Shown in pieces: positions 1-12,828 of a DNA stretch of 64,000 nt. Positions within the stretch are counted from its first letter, which is position 1; the number at the start of each line of letters is the position of its first letter. The notes under the pieces are model-generated. The model was not told the origin of the DNA. It did no database searches and saw only the letters and a program-made list of their open reading frames with translations. Source of the DNA: Agapanthus africanus (Eukaryota > Streptophyta > Magnoliopsida > Asparagales > Amaryllidaceae); the NCBI GenBank assembly GCA_030015575.1, contig JASDDO010000004.1, positions 322,966,654 through 323,030,653 of the forward strand. Direction: 5' to 3'. A program made the translations under genes and the position numbers.

Positions 1-1400
1 GCACGCAGTGTGAAGGTTGTATCTGTGTTTGTATCGTAAGTCTCTACACCATCAATAAATAAAGATTTTCACTCATCGATCAGGGGTCGGAGATAGACGT
101 CGATATTGTTTCCCGATGAGTTTGGTCTGTCAATAAGAAGAGGCATCATAAAGTAGGATTGATCCATAGCCAACCAAGGCGACAGATTATAAACTATTAT
201 TATAACGAGCCATGTGTTGTGGCTTCCAGCCATATAGTTGAATGGGCAGAAGCCATCACTAGCGAGTCCAAGCCTGACATTGCGAGAATCACTACTGAAT
301 ATTCTGTGCCGCTTATCAAAATCCTTCCATACCGGTGAATCTTTTGGATGACTCATTTTTCCATCTTCACTTGGAGCAGCACGGTGATGCCAAATCATTG
401 CCTCGGCTGTTTTCTTGCACCTGAATAGCCTATGCAGCCTCTGTATTATGGGAAAGTATCGTTCTATATTGACAGGTATATCGAGCTTCTTATCAGATTC
501 TTTCAGCTTATACCTGGCCTCTCCGCATGTTGGATATTGTTTCAAATCTAAATTCCCATTCCGGCACAACACGCAATTTTTAGGACATGCATGAATCTTC
601 TCACTCTTCAGACCCAAATCAGACATTATCTTCTGGGCTTCATACCAACTGTCGGGCACGTTATTTCCCGGGGGCATGGAATCTTTCAGGAACTTCAGAA
701 GCATCGTGAATGATTTGTTGCTCCATCTATTTAGGCACTTAATCTGGAAAAGTTGGACGAATCATGATAGGGTTGAATACTTTGCATTCTTATAAATTGG
801 TCTTCTTGCATCATTTATGAACTTTTCATACTTATCTGCACGCAGTCCTTGGCCGGAAGGAATGCCATCTTCGGTAGGAATACTATCACCTGGGGCAGGC
901 TCTACCATATCCTCTATTTCTTCTCCTGAAAAGAATTTACCGTGTTCTTCTTCTGTCGCATTACCATCTTCCCCTTCTTCTTCTGCCGCATTACCGTCTT
1001 CTTCTCGTCCTTCCCCGTGATATAGCTAAGTTGTATAAAGTCTAGTAAAACCATATTTAACGATGTGAAGCTTTACGATTTCTACCTTCTGCCAGAACTT
1101 ATTCCCACATTTATCGCGCGGGCAGAGAATATTCTCTAACACGATCTTATTATGTGCACGTGCAAATTCAATAAAAACAGCTACTCCTGCAACAAACTTA
1201 GATTGCATGCGTTGTTGCCAATCTACGTACATCCAGTTCTTAACTCTGATGTACTCATGGGCCATGTTAGACTGTATAACATATAAATTGTAAGTTATGG
1301 TGATTATATTGAGAAATCTAAGAACGCGATGGTTACTGACAAAGAAGAAAGTCCATAACGGCAAGTTTGTCGTTGAAAAAAATAAATTATCCATAAACAA
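1..1400 (-). pseudogene. CACTA transposase (Tnp2 family) pseudogene, 3' end outside window
   Basis: Read on the minus strand, one frame runs from about 1400 to the left edge with only three stops: TAG at 1026-1028, TGA at 762-764 and TGA at 69-71. Before the first stop is a transposase-associated domain (KNWMYVDWQQR, then CPRDKCGNKFWQ). Then comes an acidic linker rich in EEE/EED (about 860-1020), and then the Tnp2 core with WSNKSFTMLLKFLK, CRNGNLDLKQYPTCGEARYK, NVRLGLASDGFCPF and NNIDVYLRPLIDE. After the last stop the frame still reads GVETYD and TFTLRA, typical Tnp2 sequence, so all three stops are point mutations in one ancestral frame. The TAG at 1026 probably replaces a tryptophan. The product would have bound the element ends and catalysed excision. 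Confidence 0.88.
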
Positions 1401-1916
1401 AGTTAGATTTGAAGATACCCAAGTATGAGTTGTATTCTGTGTATGTGTGTTTCAATTTATGATTTCGCTTAAGTGTGGGGTTGTTAGTCTGTATGTGCTT
1501 TGTGTGTGCGTTTGTTGTGTATTTATATTGTATGTGTGTGTTTCGGCTGTCGGAGGTAAGGCTTCTATCCCATTAAGAATGTATACAGCAGACACGCATT
1601 CGCTTGTACTTTCATCCATTTCGAGTAAATTTCGGCAGTATCTCCCCGCTGTTCTCCGAGTACACTGTAATAGAATAGATAATCATTTCAATACTGTGAA
1701 ACAACGTTGAAATGAACATCTAATCCATCTTTGTACACGGAGAACCAGCAGAAAAGTACCAACGAAATAACTCAAAACGAATAAAAACACAAGAGAATGC
1801 AGGTGTTTGCTTTATATATTTCTAACTTGTCCACACTGAACAAATTTATCGGTTATCATACGATTGAATCTTTTCGTCACATAGACTACACAAAGGTTGT
1901 TAGTACCGAACTATAC

Positions 1917-4782
1917 TGTAACACCCGAGCCCAATAATACTATTTCTATTACTAGTTGAGGGTTATATATTGCTCTTTCCAATTATCCTGGTTGTTTGGT
2001 GCTTCCTGCAAAATTTTAACCGGCTAAGTCATTTTGACACATAACAAATTTTAACTCCTAAAATGAAATTAAAAATGTCCATGTTGGCCTACTCGTCGCC
2101 ACTAGTCGCGTGGTAGCGTCCGCACGTCGAGATTCCGTCCCGTTCGGCTAAACGGGCAAGTTTGGACGACTACGCACGCGTACAAGTGTCCGACTTGGGG
2201 GCATGCATTTTAATCATTAAACACCTCTTTTCAAAATTTGGAACTCGCTTAAAATCCTATAATTTGAATTTGGAGCATTTGGGCACAACCCGGGCGCGAT
2301 TTGGAAATGTTTCATTTAGCGCCGAAATACCCATTTTTTTAATTTAATATTATTTTAACTGTATAAGATTTTCTGTTAATATATATATATAACGTTAAAT
2401 CTTTAATCCCTTAAATCTTTGCATTTTAAAAATTCCCGTACGCCTCCTGGCCAATCGCGAGCGCTCAATCATCTCGTGGGCCCCATATCCTCTCTCCGCC
2501 TCTCTCTATCTCTCTGATTTCTCCTTCTCTCTCTATCTCTAATAATCCTCTTATCTCTCTCTCTCTCCCTAACCAATCTCTCTCTCTCTCTTCCTATATA
2601 TATACTTCCTTACGCAGCCGCCTCCTCCATCACGAGAACACCTCCGAACCCAAACCCTAGCCCCTCGTACTCGCGCCGCCGACCTCCCCGCGACCTCGCC
2701 GTCGCCGTCATCGCCTCCTCAGCCTAGCCGCACCCTCCTACCTCCTTCCTCCGTTCTCCCTCCTCCTTCAGCGCCTGCCCCGACGCCCCGCCACCTGCGC
2801 GCTGTGCTGCCGTCGCCGCCTCCCATCGCCGCCGACCACTCCTCATCGCCAGCGCCATCTTCCCCGCTCCTCTGCGATCCATCCTTGCACTCGAGGCCCT
2901 GCAGTGCAACCCAGACGAGCCAAACCCGAGCCCGACCCTAGCACCAACCCCCGGGTCGCCGGAAAACGTGCTGTCGACCCTCGTCGACGTCACCGGCGCC
3001 ACCTCCGACCTCTTCCTCTTCCTCCTGCAGCCAGACCAGGCCCTTACCTCCCTTCATCGCTGCACCACCTAGTCCAGCAACCTCTGGCCGGAGCTGTCGC
3101 GTCTCCTGTTCGCCGCCGGCGCGCCCATCGCCGTCGAGCCGTCGTAGTTGCCCTGGTTCTTCCCTGTAAGCATCCCTTTATCTTTCCCTGTGTGCTAGAT
3201 TCCCCCGCTGGTCCGTAGTTGTATGCATTTATCGTGTTTACTAACTTCGTTGCTTCTGACTTTTGCCGGATTCCGACCGTGCCGTCGTTTGGACCCGACG
3301 CTCCAGAGAAGTACCCTGGTCCGTATGGTCCCGCTGTTCGCTGTTGGGACTTGATCCGAAGTCCGTGCACCCGTCTCGTGTTTTCTGCCGCCTTTGCATC
3401 CGTGCTTTCCGGTTTGCGAAACCGTCGAGGCAAGATTTCTTGCTACATGCTACCTTAAACTACTTAAATGTTTGACTCACAAACTTGCTATAATAACTAG
3501 TATTGCTACTTATCTCATTGGACGAAATATGATGTACATTATAATACTGCCACCCAAAATCGTATTTTGCCACCGTAACCTTAATAACAACTACCTGCTA
3601 ATCATTTTAATATTTAGAGGAGAATAGTCGCACACTTATATATTTATTGCCTGCTGTTACTAATACTGCGCTACACCGTGATTGAACCTGTTAATAAGAG
3701 AATACAAAGCATCACTGTGCTTACATGGAATAATATTGTTATTTGCCGTTCCTGCTGTTGTTCCTTATTCGTTACTATACCTGTTATCAGCATACATTTG
3801 ATTGCATTACATATTGACCGAGCTTGATACACCTGACACATGTACTGATACACCGGACATGACACCCTATACATATCGACTCAACCTGTTAAAACGTGAC
3901 CTGACCTGTTACCTGATTTCATGTCTAATGCCGACAAACCTGACCATTCCTGCTGTCTATCCAGACAGACCTATTTTCATCTGACTTTGTGTTGGCATTA
4001 GTCCTCGACTAATGAATACCTGACCTGACATACATAACTTGGGGGTATGGGGAAATCAAAGGTGAAACCGACTTGTAACTCAACAGTTCGATACTTGTTC
4101 TGATCAGTCTTACGGGCTTGGCCAGTCCGGGAGTGATGATGCTGACATCACTCATCCATCCTACTACCTATTACTGCTTAGCGGCACGTCTCGGATTCAG
4201 CCCCGAGGACCTTGACCGTGGTCCCGGGCACGCACGGGATACTATTGAGTTACATCGACGATTCATCAATTGATTTCGAAGACTTTAGGGTAGAAACCTG
4301 ATAGGACAGTTTAGTTACCGCTGCACTGTTAATCCATAGTACTGCTTTATTCATGTTCATACCTGCTTTGTTTATTACCATGTTTATACTATATACTTGA
4401 TGTCATGACACGCTGACGTCTGGGTTTTGCATGGCCCAGATTCCTTACCACTGTCGACGATTGAGCAGGAGTACTTCAGCCAGCAGGCTGAACTGTGAGT
4501 TCCTTAGGGTTTAGTTTATTTATTTTCATTTCATTTCCAGATGTGAGCCCGCATTATGGGACGTACTGTTTATTTATTGTATTGGATCATTTGCTTCCGC
4601 ACTCTTTGTTTATTGATTCTTGTTATTATGGATTTGGACATGTATTAGATTAGTTTAATATTTTGTTCTTGATATCTCTACAACCGTAATGTGACTGTGG
4701 ATGGATATTTCCTACCCACAGGTAGCATGGTTGGCTATGTCACGTGCCCAATCTTGCGTACTCTGGGAAGCGGGGCGTGACA
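1917..4782 (+). repeat. E1 5' LTR
   Basis: 2866 bp, TG...CA. A CT-rich stretch (2490-2590) leads to TATATATATA at 2595-2604, the likely core promoter, followed by a GC-rich leader-like stretch (2620-3170). The last ~400 bp are closely related to the E2 LTRs although the rest is not. ORFs inside it are low-complexity by-products and are not called as genes. Confidence 0.92.
2595..2604 (+). promoter_or_regulatory. TATA box of E1 5' LTR
   Basis: TATATATATA directly after a long CT-repeat tract and about 25 bp before the start of a GC-rich leader (ACGCAGCCGCC). The same arrangement is repeated in the 3' LTR near 10327-10336. Confidence 0.55.
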
Positions 4783-4791
4783 TGGTTCTTT

Positions 4792-4804
4792 TGGTATCAA
4801 GCCA
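4792..4804 (+). other. E1 primer binding site (tRNA-iMet type)
   Basis: TTGGTATCAAGCCATAGG lies 9 bases after the LTR end. It is the usual TGGTATCAGAGCC with one or two bases lost, so priming may be impaired. E2 has the full motif at the same place. Confidence 0.7.
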
Positions 4805-5151
4805 TAGGTTAGTTGGGTTGATTCTTTTTGTAGTTGGGTATGGTGCCCGATACACGAATCAGAATACCCGTGATTAGGAAACATGTCCTGCCACCTTGAC
4901 CGTTTTACTATCCTTGAATCATTCTTCCGGATTATGTCGACATGCAAACTTACTTTGTATTGTCAACTCGAAAACCTAATTTCTTGTTATCTCTAGGACT
5001 TAGGCGACTTGGGTGGAGTTAAGTAATTGCGGCTATGATACCGCGGCATAGCTACAATGCAGTACTCTATTTAAGTATCTTGGAGTTCTAGCCTTGATTT
5101 ATATATTGAATCTATCATCATGCTAATGTCGTTTGTTTTGATTTCAGGACC

Positions 5152-6412
5152 ATGGCAGATAAGAATTTCAAGACGTATCAGAGGCGTGTGGATGAAGCCG
5201 CCATGTTAGGAGTGATACGTGGGATGTTGGAAAATCAGAAGAGGCAAACTGAGCTGATCCAGCAGCAGGCAGATTCATTTCAGGAGGGTTTGCAGGCCAT
5301 TCAGCAGTCTGTAAACACCGCTGTAGCGAAGCCAGTTGACCGAATGGGGACCGTGGCAGACTTCAGACGGTTGGGTCCTACTACTTTCACTGGTTTGGAG
5401 GAGCCGCTGCCAGCCGAGCAGTGGCTAGTGGACACGGAGAATTTACTGATTGCGGCATAGATCCCTGAAGACAAGAGAGTTGATGTGGTACGCATTCAAC
5501 TGGTGGATTACGCCCGAGAGTGGTGGCTTGTGGAGGAGACCCGCTTGTCCAAGCCAATCAGTTGGGTGGATTTCTCTAAAAGTTTCTTGGAGAAGTTCTT
5601 CCCGCGGACTGCACGGGAGGAAATGGAGGAGAAATTTATTGGGCTGAGACAAAATGGAGCAGCTGTGAATGTACATGCAGCGGAATGGACGAGACTCAGC
5701 CGCTTCGCTGGACCCCTAGTCGCCAAGGAGGCAGACAGGGCGCGAAGGTTCTTGCGCAGTTTGGATGTGGACATCCAGAGGCAGATTGTCTCCCTGGGTT
5801 TGACCACTTTCTCGCAGGTTCTTACGGCCGCCAGAGAGCAGCAGAGTCTATCAGGATTGAAAGGGAACCTTCAGCATACAGCGGTTGCAGCCAGGAAGCC
5901 CGCATTTGTACCTAACCGAGATCATGGGCGCAGAGGTATTCCAGTGGACCGTCGAGGCGTAGCACCCATGAAGAAGCCTGTGATCGTTGACCGAAGGAAG
6001 AGCGTGACCTGTGCCTACTGCCACTTACCTGGGCACGTGCATAAGGATTGTAGAAGAAGACTGGGACTTTGTCTGGTTTGTGGGGCAGCCGATCACGCAG
6101 TTGGTGCCTGTCCGTCGAAGCTTCGCACGAGAGATGATATACAGAAGCCTCCGCAGAGACCGTTCCAAGGGCAGAAACAGCTGACTCAAGGACCAAACCA
6201 GGCTCGAGCTTTCACGTTGACAGCTGAGGAAGCCAAGGCATCAGGAGAAGTGGTTTCAGGTACTTTGCTCGTTCATGGTTTTCCCGCATTGGCATTATTT
6301 GATTCCGGAGCATCCCACTGTTTTATGTCATCCAAATTTATAACTACACACTCGATTACCTGCACGACCCTGTCTAGTTTTTGGGACATACACACTGGGA
6401 AATGGGAAAATC
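5152..6412 (+). pseudogene. E1 gag-protease, interrupted by a stop and a frameshift
   Basis: The frame starts at ATG 5152 (MADKNFKTYQRR) and reads gag to a TAG at 5458-5460. It then continues in the same frame (IPEDKRVDVVRIQL...WW) to 6420, so the TAG is a single nonsense change. Two zinc knuckles CX2CX4HX4C are visible (CAYCHLPGHVHKDC about 6010-6051; CLVCGAADHAVGAC about 6073-6114). The protease motif LFDSGASH is at about 6294-6317. After it the frame breaks between about 6340 and 6385: the continuation ([12 protein letters not shown]) is in the frame of the downstream pol ORF. A run of five T at 6378-6382 is one place where an inserted base would explain part of this. Gag would form the particle and protease would cut the polyprotein. 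Confidence 0.85.
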
Positions 6413-9400
6413 ATGGCTAGTAAGGAATGTAGAGATTGTACAGTTGTTGTTTGTGGACGGGAGCTTTTTGCAGATTTCTTGGTGATAGATACGGGCAGCT
6501 ATGAGGTTGTCTTGGGGATGGATTTTCTTGGCACTTTCCACGCCCACATTGACTGTAGGGCAAGGAAGGTAATTTTCCAGATTCCCGGACATCCTAAGTT
6601 TACTTTCACTGGAGGAAGCAGCTTTGTCGGGCCAGTCGAGTTTAGGGCTAGGCCGACAAACAGTGTTCTTGTGACAATGGAAGCGGATAGTAATGAAGAG
6701 CCGTCAGTTGTTCGTGACTTTATGGATGTGTTTGAAGATATATCAGGCTTACCGCCGAAGCGAGATGTGGAGTTTGCGATTGACCTTATTCCTGGTGCAG
6801 CGCCAGTATCAAAATCTTATTATCCGATGGCACCGGTGGAATTGGAAGAAGTTAAGAAACAAGTTGGTGAATTACTCGAGAAGGGATGGATTCGAAGCAG
6901 CAACTCACCTTGGGGAGCTCCAGTTCTTTTAGTAAAAAAGAAGGATGGCACGAGAAGGATGTGCATTGATTATCGAGAATTGAACCAGGTGACTATTAAG
7001 AACAAGTACCCGATCCCTCGCATTGGAGAACTTTTTGAGCAGCTTAGTGGCGCGAGGGTATTCTCGAAACTGGACTTGCGATCAGGATATCATCAGGTCC
7101 GAGTGAAAGCAGAAGACATTTGCAAGACGGCGTTTCGAACTCGATATGGACATTTCGAGTATTTGGTGATGCCCTTCGGAGTGACTAATGCGCCAGCAAT
7201 ATTCATGGATTTGATGAACAGGATCTTTTCACCATTCTTGGACCAGTTTATTGTGGTATTCATTGACGATATTCTGGTGTACTCGAAGAGTCCGGAGGAG
7301 CATGCTGAGCACTTAAGGATCGCACTGCAGACGCTGAGACAAGAAAAGTTATTTGCGAAGATGAGTAAGTGCGAATTCTGGCTGGAAGAAGTGAAGTTTC
7401 TGGGGCATGTCGTGTCGGGCGATGGAATCGCCGTCGATCCCGAGAAGATTGCAGCAGTTCGAGATTGGCCAACTCCAAAGAATGTTGCGGAGATAAGAAG
7501 TTTTCTTGGACTCGCCGGATACTACAGAAGATTTGTGGAGAACTTCGCTCGTTTAGCTGAGCCGTTAACCAAGCTTACGCGCAAGGAGGTACCGTTTGTT
7601 TGGACGGAGGGATGTGCATTGGCCTTCGAGACGTTGAAGCAGAAGTTGATAACCGCCCCTATCCTAACCGTACCGGATGATTCAGGAGGACTGGTGATTC
7701 ATAGCGACGCATCCGGAAAGGGATTGGGATGTGTTTTGATGCAGAATGGGAAAGTCGTCGCTTACGCATCGAGGCAACTGAAGACTCATGAGAAGAATTA
7801 TCCGACTCATGACTTAGAGCTTGCGGCCGTGATCTTCACCTTGAAAATTTGGAGACACTACCTTTTAGGCGAGAGAGTCGAAGTCTTTACAGATCACAAG
7901 AGTTTAAAGTATGTGTTCACTCAGAAGGAGTTGAACATGAGGCAACGCAGATGGTTGGAGCTGATGGCTGACTATGACCTTGATCTTAAGTACCATCCGG
8001 GAAAAGTCAACGTCGTGCCGGATGCGCTGAGTCGGTTACCAGCAATTCAGGTATTGACCGCACAAAGGGAGATCATTGCGGATTTTCAGAGATTTGACTT
8101 GGAGGTTGTGCTACCACATGCTGCGGGACAGTTGATGCAGTTGCAAGTACAGTCGTCCTTAGTTGAGAAGATTAATGCGGCACAATCGCAGGATCCTAGA
8201 CTGCAAAAGTTTCGAGAGCAGGTTGGAGCCGGACTACGAACCGATTTACTGATCCATGAAGACGGTTCGTTGAGATATGGTAGCCGTGTGTGTGTGCCAA
8301 AAGGAGATGTGCGTGAAGAGCTTATGAGGGAGGCACACAATTCAGCTTACTCTGTACATCCAGGAGGGACAAAGATGTACCGAGACATTCGACAGCATTT
8401 CTGGTGGGAAGGTATGAAACGGGAAATTGCTCGCTTCGTGGCTAAGTGCTTGGTGTGTCAGCAAGTCAAGGCTGAACACCAAAGGGTTGCTGGTTTGTTA
8501 CAACCACTTCCGATTCCTCAGTGGAAGTGGGAACATATAACCATGGATTTCGTGACGGCTTTACCGCGGAGTCCAAAGGGCAACAATGCGGTATGGGTGA
8601 TTGTCGATCGGTTGACCAAAGCAGCTCACTTTATTCCTTTTCGGGTTGGTCAATCGACGGAGACTTTGGCAGAGCGATACATGCAGGAGATTGTCAGATT
8701 GCATGGAGTACCGGTAAGCATCGTGTCCGATCGGGACACTCGATTCTTGTCGCACTTTTGGAGGAGTTTACAAGAAAGTTTGGGGACTCGATTGAAGTTT
8801 AGCACAGCTTATCATCCTCAGACTGATGGACAATCGGAGAGAACGATCCAGACCCTTGAAGATATGTTGAGGGCTTGCATGTTGGACTTCAAAGGTTCTT
8901 GGGAGGATCATCTACACCTGGTGGAGTTTTCGTACAACAATAGCTTCCAAGCAACTATTCAGATGGCTCCATTTGAAGCAATGTATGGTCGTAAGTGCCG
9001 TTCACCTGTTTGTTGGGATGATGTTGGTGAACGAAGGTTACTAAGACCAGATTTGGTGGTACAGACAGTCGAGAAGGTGAATACAATCAGGAAGCATATG
9101 AAGGCAGCTCAGGACAGACAGAAAAGTTGGGCCGACACGTCAAGAAGACCTCTAGAGTTCGCCGTGGGTGATTTGGTATTCCTGAAGATATCACCGACTA
9201 GAGGGGTGATTCGCTTTGGAAGTCGGGGAAAGCTTAGTCCTCGATTCGTTGGACCCTTCGAGATATTGGAGCGTGTTGGAGAGGTAGCGTACCGTTTGGC
9301 GTTACCACAGTCATTGGCAGGAGTACACGATGTGTTTCATGTGTCTCAACTACGGAGGTATGTTCGTGATGAGACTCATGTCTTGGATCATTCGGAGTTG

Positions 9401-9583
9401 ACTGTACGGGAGGACCTAACTTTTGAGGAGCGACCAGTTGAAATCAAGGATCGAAGAGAAAAGGTTCTTAAGAACAAGGTTATCCCCCTTGTGTTAGTTT
9501 CTTGGGGAAATCGATCGCATGGAGAATCCACTTGGGAGCGAGAAGACGAGATCCGGCAGAAATTCCCTCACCTTTTCCAGTAG
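6413..9583 (+). CDS. pol: E1 pol: RT, RNase H, integrase, chromodomain
   Basis: An uninterrupted 1056-residue frame. It starts with the end of the protease region ([13 protein letters not shown]). RT carries FIDDILVYS at residues 283-291. RNase H has [10 protein letters not shown] around residue 432 and [10 protein letters not shown] downstream. Integrase has an HHCC-type zinc region (residues about 640-690, ending CLVCQQVK) and a catalytic triad D712, D773, E809 with the canonical 35-residue D-E spacing. The C-terminus (about 1005-1056, ERPVEI...[15 protein letters not shown]) is a chromodomain, which in this lineage guides integration to heterochromatin. The ATG at 6413 is internal; translation normally continues from gag, so the true start is upstream and lost through the frameshift. 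Confidence 0.93.
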   Translation: MASKECRDCTVVVCGRELFADFLVIDTGSYEVVLGMDFLGTFHAHIDCRARKVIFQIPGHPKFTFTGGSSFVGPVEFRARPTNSVLVTMEADSNEEPSVVRDFMDVFEDISGLPPKRDVEFAIDLIPGAAPVSKSYYPMAPVELEEVKKQVGELLEKGWIRSSNSPWGAPVLLVKKKDGTRRMCIDYRELNQVTIKNKYPIPRIGELFEQLSGARVFSKLDLRSGYHQVRVKAEDICKTAFRTRYGHFEYLVMPFGVTNAPAIFMDLMNRIFSPFLDQFIVVFIDDILVYSKSPEEHAEHLRIALQTLRQEKLFAKMSKCEFWLEEVKFLGHVVSGDGIAVDPEKIAAVRDWPTPKNVAEIRSFLGLAGYYRRFVENFARLAEPLTKLTRKEVPFVWTEGCALAFETLKQKLITAPILTVPDDSGGLVIHSDASGKGLGCVLMQNGKVVAYASRQLKTHEKNYPTHDLELAAVIFTLKIWRHYLLGERVEVFTDHKSLKYVFTQKELNMRQRRWLELMADYDLDLKYHPGKVNVVPDALSRLPAIQVLTAQREIIADFQRFDLEVVLPHAAGQLMQLQVQSSLVEKINAAQSQDPRLQKFREQVGAGLRTDLLIHEDGSLRYGSRVCVPKGDVREELMREAHNSAYSVHPGGTKMYRDIRQHFWWEGMKREIARFVAKCLVCQQVKAEHQRVAGLLQPLPIPQWKWEHITMDFVTALPRSPKGNNAVWVIVDRLTKAAHFIPFRVGQSTETLAERYMQEIVRLHGVPVSIVSDRDTRFLSHFWRSLQESLGTRLKFSTAYHPQTDGQSERTIQTLEDMLRACMLDFKGSWEDHLHLVEFSYNNSFQATIQMAPFEAMYGRKCRSPVCWDDVGERRLLRPDLVVQTVEKVNTIRKHMKAAQDRQKSWADTSRRPLEFAVGDLVFLKISPTRGVIRFGSRGKLSPRFVGPFEILERVGEVAYRLALPQSLAGVHDVFHVSQLRRYVRDETHVLDHSELTVREDLTFEERPVEIKDRREKVLKNKVIPLVLVSWGNRSHGESTWEREDEIRQKFPHLFQ

Positions 9584-9642
9584 TTAGCTATCTTGTATTC
9601 TTGGAATTTCGAGGACGAAATTCTTTTTGTAGTTGGGTATGA

Positions 9643-12514
9643 TGTAACACCCGAGCCCAATAATACTATTTCTATTACTAGTTGAGGGTTATATATTGCT
9701 CTTTCCAATTATCCTGGTTGTTTGGTGCTTCCTGCAAAATTTTAACCGGCTAAGTCATTTTGACACATAGCAAATTTTAACTCCTAAAATGAAATTAAAA
9801 ATATCCATGTTGGCCTACTCGTCGCCACTAGTCGCGTGGTAGCGTCCGCACGTCGAGATTCCGTCCCGTTCGGCTAAACGGGCAAGTTTGGACGACTACG
9901 CACGCGTACAAGTGTCCGACTTGGGGGCATGCATTTTAATCATTAAACACCTCTTTTCAAAATTTGGAACTCGCTTAAAATCCTATAATTTGAATTTGGA
10001 GCATTTGGGCGCAACCCGGGCGCGATTTGGAAATGTTTCATTTAGCGCCGAAATACCCATTTTTTTAATTTAATATTATTTTAACTGTATAAGATTTTCT
10101 GTTAATATATATATATATAACGTTAAATCTTTAATCCCTTAAATCTTTGCATTTTAAAAATTCCCGTACGCCTCCTGGCCAATCGCGAGCGCTCAATCAT
10201 CTCGTGGGCCCCATATCCTCTCTCCGCCTCTCTCTATCTCTCTGATTTCTCCTTCTCTCTCTATCTCTAATAATCCTCTTATCTCTCTCTCTCTCCCTAA
10301 CCAATCTCTCTCTCTCTCTCTCTTCCTATATATATACTTCCTTACGCAGCCGCCTCCTCCATCACGAGAACACCTCCGAACCCAAACCCTAGCCCCTCGT
10401 ACTCGCGCCGCCGACCTCCCCGCGACCTCGCCGTCGCCGTCATCGCCTCCTCAGCCTAGCCGCACCCTCCTACCTCCTTCCTCCGTTCTCCCTCCTCCTT
10501 CAGCGCCTGCCCCGACGCCCCGCCACCTGCGCGCTGTGCTGCCGTCGCCGCCTCCCATCGCCGCCGACCACTCCTCATCGCCAGCGCCATCTTCCCCGCT
10601 CCTCTGCGATCCATCCTTGCACTCGAGGCCCTGCAGTGCAACCCAGACGAGCCAAACCCGAGCCCGACCCTAGCACCAACCCCCGGGTCGCCGGAAAACG
10701 TGCCGTCGACCCTCGTCGACGTCACCGGCGCCACCTCCGACCTCTTCCTCTTCCTCCTGCAGCCAGACCAGGCCCTTACCTCCCTTCATCGCTGCACTAC
10801 CTAGTCCAGCAACCTCTGGCCGGAGCTGTCGCGTCTCCTGTTCGCCGCCGGCGCGCCCATCGCTGTCGAGCCGTCGTAGTTGCCCTGGTTCTTCCCTGTA
10901 AGCATCCCTTTATCTTTCCCTGTGTGCTAGATTCCCCCGCTGGTCCGTAGTTGTATGCGTTTATCGTGTTTACTAACTTCGTTGCTTCTGACTTTTGCCG
11001 GATTCCGACCGTACCGTCGTTTGGACCCGACACTCCAGCGAAGTACCCTGGTCCGTGTGGTCCCGCTGTTCGCTGTTGGGACTCGATCCGAAGTCCGTGC
11101 ACCCGTCTCGTGTTTTCTGCCGCCTTTGCATCCATGCTTTCCGGTTTGCGAAACCGTCGAGGCAAGATTTCTTGCTACATGCTACCTTAAACTACTTAAA
11201 TGTTTGACTCACAAACTTGCTATAATAACTAGTATTGCTACTTATCTCATTGGACGAAATATGATGTACATTATAATACTGCCACCCAAAATCGTATTTT
11301 GCTACCGTAACCTTAATAACAACTACCTGCTAATCATTTTAATATTTAGAGGAGAATAGTCGCACACTTATATATTTATTGCCTGCTGTTACTAATACTG
11401 CGCTACACCGTGATTGAACCTGTTAATAAGAGAATACAAAGCATCACTGTGCTTACATGGAATAATATTGTTATTTGCCGTTCCTGCTGTTGTTCCTTAT
11501 TCGTTACTATACCTGTTATCAGCATACATTTGATTGCATTACATATTGACCGAGCTTGATACACCTGACACATGTACTGATACACCGGACATGACACCCT
11601 ATACATATCGACTCAACCTGTTAAAACGTGACCTGACCTGTTACCTGATTTCATGCCTAATGCCGACAAACCTGACCATTCCTGCTGTCTATCCAGACAG
11701 ACCTATTTTCATCTGACTTTGTGTTGGCATTAGTCCTCGACTAATGAATACCTGATCTGACATACATAACTTTGGGGTATGGGGAAATCAAAGGTGAAAC
11801 CGACTTGTAACTCAACAGTTCGATACTTGTTCTGATCAGTCTTACGGGCTTGGCCAGTCCGGGAGTGATGATGCTGACATCACTCATCCATCCTACTACC
11901 TATTACTGCTTAGCGGCACGTCTCGGATTCAGCCCCGAGGACCTTGACCGTGGTCCCAGGCACGCACGGGATACTATTGAGTTACATCGACGATTCATCA
12001 ATTGATTTCGAAGACTTTAGGGTAGAAACCTGATAGGACAGTTTAGTTACCGCTGCACTGTTAATCCATAGTACTGCTTTATTCATGTTCATACCTGCTT
12101 TGTTTATTACCATGTTTATACTATATACTTGATGTCATGACGCGCTGACGTCTGGGTTTTGCATGGCCCAGATTCCTTACCACTGTCGACGACTGAGCAG
12201 GAGTACTTCAGCCAGCAGGCTGAACTATGAGTTCCTTAGGGTTTAGTTTATTTATTTTCATTTCATTTCCAGATGTGAGCCCGCATTATGGGACGTACTG
12301 TTTATTTATTGTATTGGATCATTTGCTTCCGCACTCTTTGTTTATTGATTCTTGTTATTATGGATTTGGACATGTATTAGATTAGTTTAATATTTTGTTC
12401 TTGATATCTCTACAACCGTAATGTGACTGTGGATGGATATTTCCTACCCACAGGTAGCATGGTTGGCTATGTCACGTGCCCAATCTTGCGTACTCTGGGA
12501 AGCGGGGAGTGACA
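9643..12514 (+). repeat. E1 3' LTR
   Basis: 2872 bp, nearly identical to the 5' LTR; differences are mainly single C/T or G/A changes, plus two extra CT units and one extra TA unit. It is preceded by TTCGAGGACGAAATTC (9608-9623), the purine-rich primer region typical of chromoviruses. It ends GGGAGTGACA, followed by the target duplication TATAC. Confidence 0.92.
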
Positions 12515-12828
12515 TATACCGTCCAATATTTAACAACCTTTGTATAGTTCTATGTCACGACGAATATCGAATGTATGTTAACCGATAGACGGGGACTAAG
12601 TCGCGCTTTGATTTTCACATATGAGTATCGATGAGAATATGAAAGTTTCATATTATCATCGAGTATCATATATTGGTTGAACATTTAACTTGAATAGCTT
12701 TTACGTTTACGTTTCGTTATTAAGGGTTCGAAGGTTTTTTGTTTAGGGTAAATTTTTATTGCGTTTACGGTAAAGTTGTGCATTTACATTATCATCGAGT
12801 ATCGTTGTGAAGGAACTCGTGCACCCTA

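Larger units (their letters stand above)
1917..12514 (+). mobile_element. E1: complete Ty3/gypsy chromovirus (Tekay/Del-like)
   Basis: Two long direct repeats start with TGTAACACCCGAGCCC and end in GTGACA, and the whole is flanked by the 5-bp duplication TATAC (1912-1916 and 12515-12519). A tRNA-iMet-type primer site follows the 5' LTR. Domain order is gag with two CCHC knuckles, protease, RT, RNase H, integrase and a C-terminal chromodomain, which defines chromoviruses. By-eye comparison of the LTRs shows about 22 substitutions and two microsatellite indels, so the insertion is recent. Gag has an in-frame stop and there is a frameshift before pol, so this copy is probably not autonomous. Confidence 0.93.

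Noticed and set aside
1447-1710. 87-codon Cys/Val-rich ORF (plus strand)
   Set aside because: GT-rich low-complexity sequence opposite the CACTA transposase promoter side; no domain.
2724-3475. Several 60-130 codon ORFs in the GC-rich part of E1 LTR (and 10456-11359)
   Set aside because: They overlap on both strands, are low-complexity, and occupy the presumed LTR leader; no homology recognised.
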